Source: Laccaria trichodermophora
Taxonomy: Eukaryota; Basidiomycota; Agaricomycetes; Agaricales; Hydnangiaceae
Direction of reading: 5' to 3'
Length of the DNA stretch: 64,000 bases
Assembly: GCA_018417955.1 (NCBI GenBank)
Contig: JACTVC010000005.1
Location: 1,116,001 to 1,180,000 of the forward strand
Positions 44,953-55,690 of this stretch are shown one piece after another. A program made the position numbers and the translations under genes. The notes under the pieces are model-generated. The model was not told the DNA's origin. It did not search any database and saw only the letters and a program-made list of their open reading frames with translations. Every line of letters begins with the position of its first letter. Position 1 is the first letter of the stretch.

Positions 44953-47314
44953 TTACGGTTCCCCCGATTGTCTGCCATCCCACACGCCACCATCGAGCAT
45001 TCCTGGATTCACCTCACGCTTGTCCTCCGTTGCGATTGCCGAACCATCTAACCACGAAAAACCTTGTGGTCGACAGAGAACGGCCGTTATGTTCCGCCGC
45101 CAAGTCCCATGAGAAAAGGGATTAGGAGGCGGAGGTCCAGGCACGAGGGTTTTATGCGCTTGGTTTCGAATCTTGGAAAATGTGATGAGAATCATCCATC
45201 CACAATATAAAATTGGATGACTCACTTGTTCGATGGTAGTGATATTAAGAAGTAATAACTAAACATAAAAAAAAACAAGTGAGCAAGGATTCTCCATTTA
45301 GAGGCTGGCGATAAGTGCCACAGAGCCAGGAGCAGAATAATGAGCGCAAACGTACCCGCATATGATACGTCAATAAGGCACCAACAGGCCAGATAACAGC
45401 GATAGCTAAGCAAAATGCCACTGCACTGCCTGCTCCTCGCCGCAGCGCGTGTTTAAAGTCTATATGCTCCCGTTTTGTCAAAAAGAATAAATGCAGGGCC
45501 GAAGTACAGATGATTAAGATCAGTGTTGTAGTCTGGGCGCCGAGTTAGCAACGCAGATAGTTGTTAATATTGAACTAAGACTTACTGCAGACGTCAAGAG
45601 AACGAAAAAGGTGGTATAATTACGTCTTCCAACACAGTTATTTACCCATTGACAGTGGTGATCACATCCATCCACGCAGTTGTCGCACTAGCATAGAAGG
45701 TTAATAAACTGCAAGTCCTCCTCATAAGAGCACAAACCATTTTGCAATGGCTAGAGCGCGGTGGTCTGTATGTTTTACATGTTGGACAGTATTTCACACG
45801 CACGCTAATCGTAGGATAGATTAGGGAAAGATAAAGATGCTTGTCAAGTTAGCACTCACACGTCGCTTCGAACCTTAAGGTCTCGAGGCATCGGTGCTCG
45901 AACACCTCCGTCGGATGGAGAGGTAGATGGGTATGGTGGATCAGGGTCCAAATTGCGAGGTAAGATTCCAGGATCACAAGTCGCCTAGAGCAGATATCAA
46001 TCTTTCAGTGCAAGCAAAAAGGGACTGGAGCGGAATACAGACTGTAGCAAGCATAGTCGAGATTGTTAGAAGAGCGAGATATGCACCAACCGCAGCTACA
46101 GCCGGACTTTCATTCTTCCACCACCAAACAGCTGTTGTCCCAAACCAGACCCCAGAGATTGTTAAAACCAAAGTGAAAGAAGCCACAAATGCCCACGGCG
46201 AATCGCCTCCCGTCAGCAAGTGGCCCCCAAAGAAGAATCTATTCCGTGACGGGTGAAGCTGGTATCTTCGTAAAGATTTACCAGTTTGGGGGTCGATCAT
46301 GGGCATTGCAGACAAAGGAGGTATGCGATTCGGAGGAATGGGAACGAACGACGGATCTGGGGAGGGTGATGGCGCGGAAAGGAGCGCAGAGTTGCGAGAT
46401 GTTCGAACTTCCAAGGAGTGGCCGCCACAGTGATTCGGTGAATGTTTGTATCGCCCAGGCGTGGTCGGAGAATCCTGAAACTCGCCCCGTTCCTCGTCAC
46501 TCAATTTTCTCTCGAATGGTGGTTGCCCCTCGACGGAGTGTGCAGGCGGTGTACGTGAGCTGGTGGATTTTCGGATAGAGTCGAAGCTCAGTCCCCTGCT
46601 TATGCTTAACACCTTGTCGAGGCTACTCCGCATCAGACGAGTTGGACCACGGCCGGACATTGGTGCAGATAAGTTTGACCCGCTGCGATCCCGTGTGCCA
46701 GAGGCGCGAGGAGCAACAGCGACGCGTCCGCCCAAGGGAAGAAGAGGTTCGCGACTCTGCTTCATTCTCTTCAGAGACGTGAATTGATGGTCATCAGCCA
46801 AAGACTCCGCTCCGACTATGCTTTCAGCGACCTGTTCGTCCGACCCATTGGGGTGAGATGAAGGAAGGGGAACAAGTTGTATTTGATTTGGATCTTGACC
46901 ATGTACTGAAAGACCATGGACGGAGGAGATGGAGCTAGGGCGTGAATATCGCGGCTGTTGGTTTGGACGAGAGGGGCGAAAAAAGGAAGCGGAGGGCTGG
47001 ATACCACCAGCATGGGTCGAACTTATGTGTATGGGGTGGGGAATCGGTGCGCTTGCTGACGTTGGGGAATTAGGTAGTGAAATGTCCGCAGATACGCGTC
47101 CGGATACAGATGAAATCCCGCGAGTGTGTATAGTAGGGCTCGTTGAACCAGAAATACTTGTGACGGTGGCTCCGACCTGAGGTCTTTGTGACGCTGGGGC
47201 GTGAAGCGTCGTTGGTAATGGAAGTTGAGAGCCTGTGGATCCGCGCTTAGGGTTTGTGTTAAAAGTCTGCTGGATCGAGGGCGAGAAAGACAAGGAGTGT
47301 GGTGTCGAAGCCAT
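44953..47314 (-). CDS. ERF2: DHHC palmitoyltransferase, Erf2 type
   Basis: Exon 1 (46043-47314) holds a long Ser/Pro-rich N-terminus, then [22 protein letters not shown] followed by the first two membrane segments ([30 protein letters not shown]). Later exons give [15 protein letters not shown], the cysteine-rich domain [43 protein letters not shown] (split by an intron near 45735-45690) with the catalytic DHHC, and two more membrane segments ([40 protein letters not shown]). It ends [11 protein letters not shown]. The enzyme attaches palmitate to cysteines of membrane proteins; yeast Erf2 with Erf4 modifies Ras at the ER. About seven exons; the order of motifs and four membrane segments match the family. 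The N-terminus is longer than in yeast, as is common in basidiomycetes. Confidence 0.92.
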
Positions 47315-48118
47315 ATTGTCGCGATGAAAAAAAAATAAGGAGATACGCCTTGCAGAACCTGGTGTTTGCAGGCAAGGAAATTATCAGAAAATCGTAAGGT
47401 TGGCTAATTCAGAGACTCGGATGGCATGAATGTGAAGAAGATTGCCTTTGTCGTTGCCGACGTCTTGAGTGCTGCAAACACCTGGCCAAAATGATTGGCA
47501 CAACGGTAGAGGGTATGACATTTCCCACGATTCTTAGACTCTCAGCTAGCCATTGAGATTATGCCAACGACAGACCCATAATTATATGTGGTATGCAGTA
47601 AAGTAGAGCAGGCAGAAATGGGGATACTTAGAGTGCATTTCAAAGTAGAGTGCCTACTACGGATGAACAGATTATCGATACACGCGACCATAGCGCCTAA
47701 GTAAACTTTGTATTCACTAGCTTTGACAAACTCGTTGTCAAACATTCGGCCTTGTATTCTAAAGGATTCCCTCATTGCATGATGAGAAAGATTGAGTGTC
47801 ATGCTGGGCTAGAGGAGGCTAGAGGCGTACTCGAGCACTCCAAAATCAATCCAAAATTGTCTGCTAGGGGTTATAAGCAGAGGCGGTGCTGTGCTATTCT
47901 TGGCGCGTTGTGCTGCGTGATGCGGGTGGTTAGGATTTGAAAACAGTCTCTTCACAGTCGTTTTGTCTTCTCAGTTTTTCTTTGTCCCCTGTGGCCCACA
48001 CGGCGCTTCATTTTACCCGTTTTCTCTTCGTGTTTTGATGACAATCGGAACAGAACGTTCAACGAACCACCCTGCCCACCTTTAATTCCGTTGTTCTCCA
48101 ACGTGACCCTTCATCAAG
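47315..48118. promoter_or_regulatory. Divergent promoter region between ERF2 and the peroxidase gene
   Basis: About 800 bases with no credible coding sequence. It is transcribed away from on both sides. Pyrimidine-rich stretches near 47940-48115 precede the peroxidase start, as is common in basidiomycete promoters. Confidence 0.45.
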
Positions 48119-50272
48119 ATGCATCATCTGCCACTCGCTCTCTATCTCTGTCTTTCTGTCTTTACTCATTTATCTTCTGCCTACACATGGCCATCACCGC
48201 AATACGACGCCCTCGAAGGCCTGCTCTACGAGGGCAGGAAAAGTGACGGTTCTAGCTTGTCTTCGATCGTCCATCCCTGCCGAAAACGCACTGGAACTCT
48301 TGCCTCGATTGCGGCGGAATGGCTGCGTTTCGTAAGTAGCCGCTCGCTGACTTCAACGTCGTGCTAAGGGTTTGATCCAGGCTTTCCATGATATGGCAAC
48401 ACATAATGTTAATAACGGGACGGGTGGACTTGACGGTTCCCTCGTGTATGAGCTTGACCGACCCGAGGTGTGGCACACACTTTGTTTTATTTTATCCTCG
48501 TTCTAAGGGTTTTGCAGAACTTTGGTTTGGGCTTCAACCAGACTGCGTCCGATTTTGAGAACTACCCGAACAAATTGGTTTCTCGTACTTTGCATTTTCT
48601 TTTTGTCCATTGTTCTACTCTCAACTTCGTTGACAGGTGCCGATATCATCTCGATTGGAGCCATCTTTGCAGTTGCGACGTGCGGCGGTCCCATCATTCC
48701 CTTCCGTGGTGGTCGTATCGACGCCTACTCCGCGGGTAACTTTGGAACACCCCAACCGCAGGATGACTTGGGGTCTCTCACCACCAGTTTCAAAAACCAG
48801 GGCTTCAACACCGCGGAGATGATCAAACTCGTTGCCTGTGGGCATACCATGGGTGGTGTTCGGAGCTCCGATTTCCCTGAACTTGTCCCCGCTGGACCGG
48901 ATCCGAACGTCCCGAACATCGCAAATTTCGATACAACTACTCAATTTGACAACGCCGTGTAAGCAAAACTATTCTCGAGGCTTTTTCGTCATTTACTTTC
49001 AATCAAGGGTGACTGAATACCTCTCTGGGTATACCAAGAATGTTCTCGTGGTAACGTCCAATAAAACCATGGCCTCCGATCTACGGGTATTCCAGAGTGA
49101 TGGCAACAGCACTATGCGCAGGTATTGCTGGACTCGTCACTTTCAAAGAAATCCTTTAACAATATTACCAATTTAGTCTCACCTCAGCCTCTACCTTTGC
49201 CTCTGAATGTCAATCCATTCTTGCACGCATGCTCGACACTGTTCCCGCAGGTGTCACTTTAACCGACGAAATTACCCTTTTACCCGCCAAGGTTAATGGA
49301 GTGCAACTATCCATTGAGAAACAGAAGCTTGTCTTCAAGGCATCCTTGCGTGTAAGTACAACGTCCTCGTATGATATCTCGTGCTAACCAAGTCGAAGCT
49401 TATTCAACCAATAAACTCGACAACAAACGCCAAACGAACCGTGACAATGCTGTGGTGCGACAAGTACGGTAGTGCCGCAGCCTGCAAAGGAGCCACCAGG
49501 TCCTCGCTACCAGTCAACACGCTTAGTGACGATCCAAACATATCTCCGGTGACCTTAAATCTTGGGTACTACTTCATCAACTACAATTTCGTCGTCCCCA
49601 TCGACTCCGCGGCTTCTATATCAAAGTTCTGGTTCCAGGTGGACGAACATAACGGAACGGCCGCGACCACTTACAATAATGGCGGCAGTGGTTATGTGCT
49701 ACCCCAGGATCAAATCTTCTTCGTCCCAATGTTGAGCCACGTCGATAATGTGCAGAACACGACTTATACCCAGGTGTACACAAATCGTGATGGATCGGCA
49801 TATACCCATGTGTACACCATCGTCGCTGCTGTGCGTCTCATTGTACTTACATTAACGTCGCTAACTAATATCCTTTTAGGTCCGCAACGACACAACTCCG
49901 TCTCGTGTTTACGTGAATGGATTCGACAGTTCAGTCCACGGTTACCCTTATTATGTTAACGTCACTGTCGATCTTGCATTGAACTCGTCTTTGAGTTCCG
50001 GAGTTCCTGGGTACAACCTGTACTCCGGGATCGTCAACGACTCTGGTTATCAGCTCACGCTGGACCTTCATGCCACCTCTGGAGGAGCCACGTATACGCA
50101 GGACTTCGTGGCGACTACGTTCTTAGATAACACTCCCTACGTTGCACCAAGTACCCCGAGTAACGCTGCTGTGAAGTCGTCAGGCAGCCGTAGCTCTTTT
50201 GCCCATGTTTTCGGATGGACCCCAGTCGCATGTTCTTTGAGCTTGATTGTGGCACTGACATTTTGGAGATGA
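48119..50272 (+). CDS. Secreted, GPI-anchored heme peroxidase (plant-type peroxidase superfamily)
   Basis: An N-terminal signal peptide (LPLALYLCLSVFTHLSSAYT) is followed by a peroxidase domain. The distal site is in LRF-AFHD, spanning the first intron (exon 1 ends about 48331, exon 2 starts 48381): Arg and catalytic His are present. GTGGLDGSL and VSRADIISIGAIFAVATCGGP follow, then the proximal heme-ligand His in VACGHTMGGV (about 48835-48865). Further exons start at about 48518, 48637, 49009, 49178, 49400 and 49881; all junctions keep frame. The C-terminal half is Asn/Thr/Ser-rich with glycosylation sequons and ends with a Ser-rich stretch plus hydrophobic tail (FGWTPVACSLSLIVALTFW), the pattern of a GPI anchor signal. 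Role: H2O2-dependent oxidation at the cell surface; natural substrate unknown. It lacks obvious Mn-site or surface-Trp evidence of ligninolytic class II enzymes. Confidence 0.85.
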
Positions 50273-50539
50273 TATTCTACAGTGTTATCGTTTTGTAATT
50301 GCCTACTGCCACTGGCTTTATTTACTGAAGGAAGGAAGAACTGTGGATTCAATTCTTTATCACACGGACATCTTTATTACCTTGACAATTTACAATTTAC
50401 CAAAGGACCGTCGATGGGCGAATAGTTTATCATATATTTGCTTGGTATATGCTGGATATTTACCTTGCTTAGTGGAATTTCGAACTACAGCTTGTGTACT
50501 GGAACTCGGGTCGCACATAAGTATCACTTTCTTGTGTTG

Positions 50540-51400
50540 AGAATTCCTATGATTGAGGTGTCCTGGGGATCACCTTGAACGGTAGAGCACATGTAAATGT
50601 CCTTTTTTGCTATGCCCCCTTTATAAGCAGGATCAGGAAGAAGAACTTGATAGAAAATTGTCAGCCATTTGGGGACAACCAGCACAAAACTCGAACTCAC
50701 AAATTCCCTAACCTTTAACCCTGCTTTCAGCGGCATATCGAAATGTCTAGTCCAAGTTTATGAGTTGGCTGTCGGAATGCCCTAGCGAACATTTTTGGGG
50801 GGCCGCTGAGTAGAGGCGCGTAGCGGATCTTTGAGCTTTATTCCGTCACAAGTGTGTTCTCAAAGCCTTGGCTACTGGAAAGTCGGGCAAAGTAATCTAT
50901 TGGGTCTTCGAAGAAATTCTTTTTCATGTGACGCGAGCTGTCCATTGTCGCCGATGGACATTCAAAGGAAGAATAGGAGAACTTGCTAGAAAATTGTCAG
51001 CCACTTGGTGACAACCAGCGCAGGAGCTCGAACTCACAAATTCCCTTGACCTTTAACCGTGTTTCCAGATAGCATATCGAGATGTCCAGTCCAAACTAAG
51101 CCCAGTTTATGAAATGGCTGTGGGACTGCTCTAGTGCGCGACTTTGGCGGGGCCGCTGGGTAAAGGCGTGCAGCAGATCGAGATAGGAGTGTCGTTGGTT
51201 CTAAAAACGCATTCTTGATGTCAGGCCCCGCCAATTGTGTTTACCGGAAGACCTTTGAGCTTTATGCCATTGCAAGTGTGTTCTCGAAGCTTTGGCCACC
51301 GGAAAGTCGGGACCTCTTCTGGTTTTACGGCAAGGTAAATTATTGGGTCTTCGAAGAAGCCCTTTTTTTATGTGAGGCGAGCTAGGGCGAGCTGTCCAGC
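50540..51400. repeat. Tandem duplication of a ~400-bp dispersed repeat
   Basis: The block from TAGAAAATTGTCAGCCA (50642) to about 50940 recurs from 50980 to 51385, with the shared phrases CTCGAACTCACAAATTCCC, TATGAAATGGCTG/TATGAGTTGGCTG, GGGCCGCTG, TTGAGCTTTAT and GGAAAGTCGGG. The second unit carries an extra ~70 bp at 51180-51250. The minus-strand GAGTTCGAGCTCC resembles a Pol III B box, so the core may be SINE-derived. Confidence 0.7.
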
Positions 51401-53960
51401 GTCAACGACGGATATTCAGAGAAATGCAACGGGAAACCCGAAAGGGATATTGAAATTGAAATATGTCTTGCATTGGAACACCGACGGCGGATTGCGGCCA
51501 CCTCAAACATCATCAGCACAAACATACCAGCATTCTACATTCCAGTCTCTGTTCAGCATGGATCTCCGATAAATTATTCGCCTACCCAATTTACATTCGC
51601 AATCCACCATGGCGCGCTCGGTACTTCCAGTTGGTTAAACCAGAACGAAGGTTACACCTGGTCACGGAGCTCGTTGGTTCTTTTCCCAACTGCATTCGAA
51701 GATCAGTCCAAGAATATTTTTCCGCCGTATCAGTATGACAAGATTTACAGGGCAGACTTGAGGGTCGCAAGGGTCTTGCGACAAAATTCTTCTGAAGTTC
51801 AGAACAGCGGTTATCATTCACACCCTGTAGGACGCCATTCGTTTGCCCCAGGCTTGCCCTCTGGACCCATGGATCAGTGATATAGGGGAGCAAAGAGAAC
51901 TCTCAAGGCGTTTCAAAGAGGAAAGGCAGATTCCTCAATGCTTGGCCCCAGCTGTTGGCTATCTTTAGAGGAGATCTGAACTCGGCACCACCAGTGTTGG
52001 AATTTCTCTTCGCCGTTTGAACTATTGTGGACCGGTGGGGCGAGGCCGCGGAAGATTACACAGGTGAGCACATTCAAAAAAATCATTTTACTTTCACGTC
52101 CCGGCGACGTCGATCACACGATGTGTTTCTTGGGTTCTGGTTCTCGTAGCAGGCGTTGGACGCCCATAACTGCTAGGCTTTGAACCGCGCTTTTGACTGG
52201 TTTTGCTGTTGAACTCTTCTTCAAAGAGCTTCTAGGTTGTTTACCGGGGACTCAGTTCACGCAAGGCGAGGGGTATCTATGACTTGCATTCAGCACGGTC
52301 ATACTCACAGTTGGATTGATGGAGAAAGGAAAGCTGTTGAACTCACGCGCTTTTATGATGCGACGTTATGAGCGGGTCACGTCACGTGGTTCCCGAAGCG
52401 TCGGCCCGACGTCGTGCATCGGCCGACTGACTCGATGTTTAGCGCAACCGAGTTCTTCGGGTGCTAGTCATCCACGTCAATGAAGCATGGATTGTCTTTT
52501 GGACTTTGATTTTCCTGATATTTCCTTGTTCAGCTTTCCCAGATTCTGTTGGCTGCCCGCGTAGAAGAACATCGTGTTGACATACTTCTTACCAGTCAGG
52601 CCATTAACTTTACCGTGGGGTCCTCTAGCTTCCTGGGCGCGATTCGTTTTACGAATCGGCATGCGGCCTGAGAGGTACATAGGAAGATGAGTTCCTTCTA
52701 TAAGGGAATGCCTTTTGCATCTTTGAAGGCGAAGATAGGACGTACAACTTACCTTTCCGTTTAACGTGGGTTCGACCAGTCAATGCTTATGCGCCCGCAG
52801 CGATTTCTTTCTTTGCTTCTTAAACCACGACTTTGGAGGGTGCAACCCTCAACGAAGCACGCCTAGGTTCAAGGAAGGATGCTTTTGTCGTGATATCGAG
52901 GCCAACAGACGAGCTTGGGATGTCAGGGGTACGCAGGAGAACATCTATTGTGGGCGCCTGCTTCATGAAGTTTGAATTTTTGAAGGACCGTCGGTGTTTG
53001 TGCCGTGCAAATCTGGGAAACAGCAAGAATTAAGCTCAGGGACCCCCAAAGCCAGTTGCCAGCAACCACCAATATCGTCGAGGTCGTAGCCTGGTCCCAA
53101 CGTTCATTCCTCCACTTACCTCTTCCACCCTCCTTTCACACATCGTTCGTTCGGTGAAGATCCCAGCTATGGCCCCGTGTAGACGACCCTTTCCAACGTT
53201 CGCCCTCGCGCTGTCCTCTCTACCAAAAGAAGACCCCTTCGATAACCGACGAGATTTTCAAAGAGAGGTCTTCTCCGGTTATTACGCGTCCCAAGCAGCG
53301 CGTCGGGACTTCTTGGTGTGTTGTTCGCGTGCTCGAACCAGCTGTCCAGTCTCATTGTTTGCTGTAGTGCACTTTTCCGCCTCAATTTCAGAACAATCGT
53401 GATTCTGACTTCCTTCCCGTTCGTTCTCTGCTCAATTTTTTTTGTCATGTCCTTACCCTCCCCTTAGTCTGATGTTATTATATTGGAAGATGAACTTGAG
53501 ATAGATACGCCGTTCGATGATCAAGACGAACGTCTTCCACTTCACTCAGACACCAGTTGTGTGACTGGATGGTGGCGGCGAATTGTTCAGGTGTGCTATC
53601 ATATCAATACTTGCACACGCGCCTGTCCTAATTCTAAATACCCATTGGCAGATGATCTCTCATAGGCTTTTCCGTTGTCAAGTCCAGTAAAGCAAAACTG
53701 CACACCTTGGACCGCTTCATGTCCTAAAACTTAAAAGGTTCCATTTCAAAAACATCTTGTCACTGCTACATCCATATCTTGCCAACACTATTGCTATTAC
53801 TATTGTCTGCATACATACATATAGCTATTCTTCGCATTGTACCATATTACATATAGTCCATACGTTCCACGTAGTTGTCGTCACAAGTTTAGATATCTTC
53901 GTTCTTGCTCTCGTTTTCGTCCGAGCTGTCACTGTCTTACAAACACGCACGTATCAAATC
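51370..53960. repeat. Segmental duplication, unit A
   Basis: Matches 55690-58290 over its whole length at moderate divergence with small indels. Shared landmarks include AATAAATTATTCGCCTACCC (51568 and 55935), GGGTCACGTCACGTGGTTCCC (52374 and 56730), TGACATACTTCYT (52580 and 56940), the small gene, and at its right end a remnant of the F-box gene 3' end (CTCTCGTTTTCGTCCGAGCTGTCACTGTCTT at about 53910-53940, split here as landmarks CTCTCGTTT and GAGCTGTCACTGTCTT). Confidence 0.8.
53169..53690 (+). CDS. Small three-exon gene of unknown function, paralog A
   Basis: Exons 53169-53315 (147 nt), 53468-53590 (123 nt) and about 53652-53690 give a protein of about 102 residues: MAPCRRPFPTFALALSS at the start, RDFQREVFSGYYAS, then DDQDERLPLHSD and GWWRR near the end of exon 2. 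Introns begin GTGTGT and end TTAG or GCAG. The strongest evidence is the paralog at 57544, which has identical lengths for exons 1 and 2 and conserved splice sites although the introns have diverged. I recognise no family. Exon 3 is short and less certain. The acidic DEL.. and Trp-Trp-Arg-Arg motif are the only notable features. Confidence 0.6.
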
Positions 53961-54599
53961 GTCACTTTGACATAGAGTGGGCATACTCTACGTGTCCTCG
54001 TGTTTCTGACTTCAAAAAGAAGGTCGGCCATACCGCCTTATTGAATTCAAGGCGGGGTACCGGTGTAATTAGGATATCTATTACAAGTAGTGAGTTTCTC
54101 GGCCTCGTCCATAGTTATCCGTGGCCACGGCGCTCCTTTCTTGTCATGGAGCAGCCGTTGGGTTTAGCGAATAGTTGTATTTTTTGTGTAATAGCAGCGG
54201 AGAGCGGATCTAATACTATCGTTACCGCATCTCAGCAGTAGTTGCAACGTAGCACTTGATTGGGAGCAGATAGAAAGTCCAACAGACAAAATGGAGCTAA
54301 ATGGAGCCTAAACTTACGAGTTCCGTACTTTTAGGTGGCGAGCGTAATGCCGGACTCGAAAAAGAGGGCATAGAGTGCTTCACCGTAATTGACGTAAGCT
54401 TTTCTTTTTTATCTGGTTTCTCGGGATTGACGTGCAACAAGTAATTTAGTACTAAGACGCACGGGCAGCGGTAGGCTGCTCTTATGTGTGATTAAGTTCT
54501 GTGGGTTGTCACGTCCGTGGATATAGAGGTGTGTTGTGTAGCTGTAGGGAGTAGTAGGTGTGCAGTGTAAGGTATAGGGGTCCGTGAGGTCGGGGCTGG
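53961..54599. other. No gene recognised
   Basis: Between the end of segmental unit A and the LINE remnant. Overlapping frames on both strands lack domains. Probably decayed transposon sequence. Confidence 0.35.
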
Positions 54600-55260
54600 C
54601 GGGTGCACCGAAGTGCTTAGGGAAGTGTGAGCGCTATGAAGCTCGAGAAGGTTATCTGCGGGCATGTGGGAAGTTCTTGCTGCTGCTCTTAGTCGGAATC
54701 TTCGTATCGGGGGGCTCTGGTTCAGCTTCGAATGATGGGGGTGCTTTGGGTGTGTCTTTCCCCCGGTCAACGTAAACGCCTGAGTCTTGTAGGAATGTGG
54801 TAAGGGCGTCGATTCCTTTGGGGGGTGCCTAGTAACTCTGGGAGGGCAATCTCTCGGTTTTCGTCTTGTGGACTTCTCCGATGGTTTGTGCATGTTCTTG
54901 GGATGTGTTCGCGGTTGTAGGTTCTCTTCGCATGCGCAGGCTACGTTTTCCCCAGGTAAGAATAGCTGAATACTTCGTGTTGATCTTTAAGCTCGATGCA
55001 GTGCTTGGTGGGATTTAAGGACGGTGGGAATCTGTTGGAAATTGCGAAACGGCCTTTCTGTGGCGTTCTCTGCCAGTCGCGGATCCACTTTGTTTGAGTG
55101 GTGGACTTGGCTCGTCTGAGAGCGAGGGCTCTTGACGTCTCTATTGAGGCGCCCCAAGCTAGCTGTGTCGCCTCTTTAGCAAGCCAATCCGTCCTGTCGT
55201 TCACCATGCGATCTCGACCGTTCGAGTGATGTCGTCAAGGAATTTGGCCATCCTACGATG
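54600..55260 (-). pseudogene. LINE-type retrotransposon remnant: end of RNase H and C-terminal region
   Basis: The minus frame 54941-55207 reads NDRTDWLAKEATQLAWG, the end of an RNase H domain with the usual D..AKEA motif, then TQTKWIRDWQ and an FSYSYLGKT segment where the family has a conserved aromatic block. Downstream, with frame shifts, come CACEENLQPRTH (a cysteine knuckle remnant) and REIALPELLGTPKGIDALTTFL (about 54850-54785), as seen at the C-terminus of fungal non-LTR elements. Several stops and frameshifts show decay. The reverse transcriptase is not recognisable upstream. Confidence 0.6.
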
Positions 55261-55690
55261 GAATTTGGCTGCGTATTGATCTGGTTGTGGTTTCGGGTCG
55301 AATATTGCCCCGCTGCCGCTGCGTTGTCTACAAAGTAGAATATTTATGTAACTTCCAGGCAACTTGTGGTGAACCTTGCCAGTTTTGCGCCCAGGCTTAG
55401 CAGGTTGAATTTCGTTGGCGCCCCCTGGACACCTTCGCTAGTCTCGCTGCCCGCCGTCGATCACTACTCTTCAAGTCCTTCTGCCCATTGTATAGTCCTT
55501 AGCGTAGAGATTTAGCTTCCAAAGGCTGGTTCGAGTCCAGTTGGAATCTACCTCTGTTAGTTGTTCTTGATATACCCACCGATCCTCGTGGTTGATTGCG
55601 ACACATACCCGGAAGCTTGAACTGCAGTTTCCTCGCGAAGGCAAACTTGTAATGCTGAGATATTCAAGCATGTTAAATTATCGAGATTTA
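55261..55690. other. No gene recognised
   Basis: Likely more decayed retrotransposon sequence; a 66-codon minus frame (55471-55671) includes INHEDRWVYQEQL without a recognised domain. Confidence 0.3.

Noticed and set aside
46189..46787. Plus-strand frames over the ERF2 first exon
   Set aside because: Antisense shadows of a well-supported coding exon.
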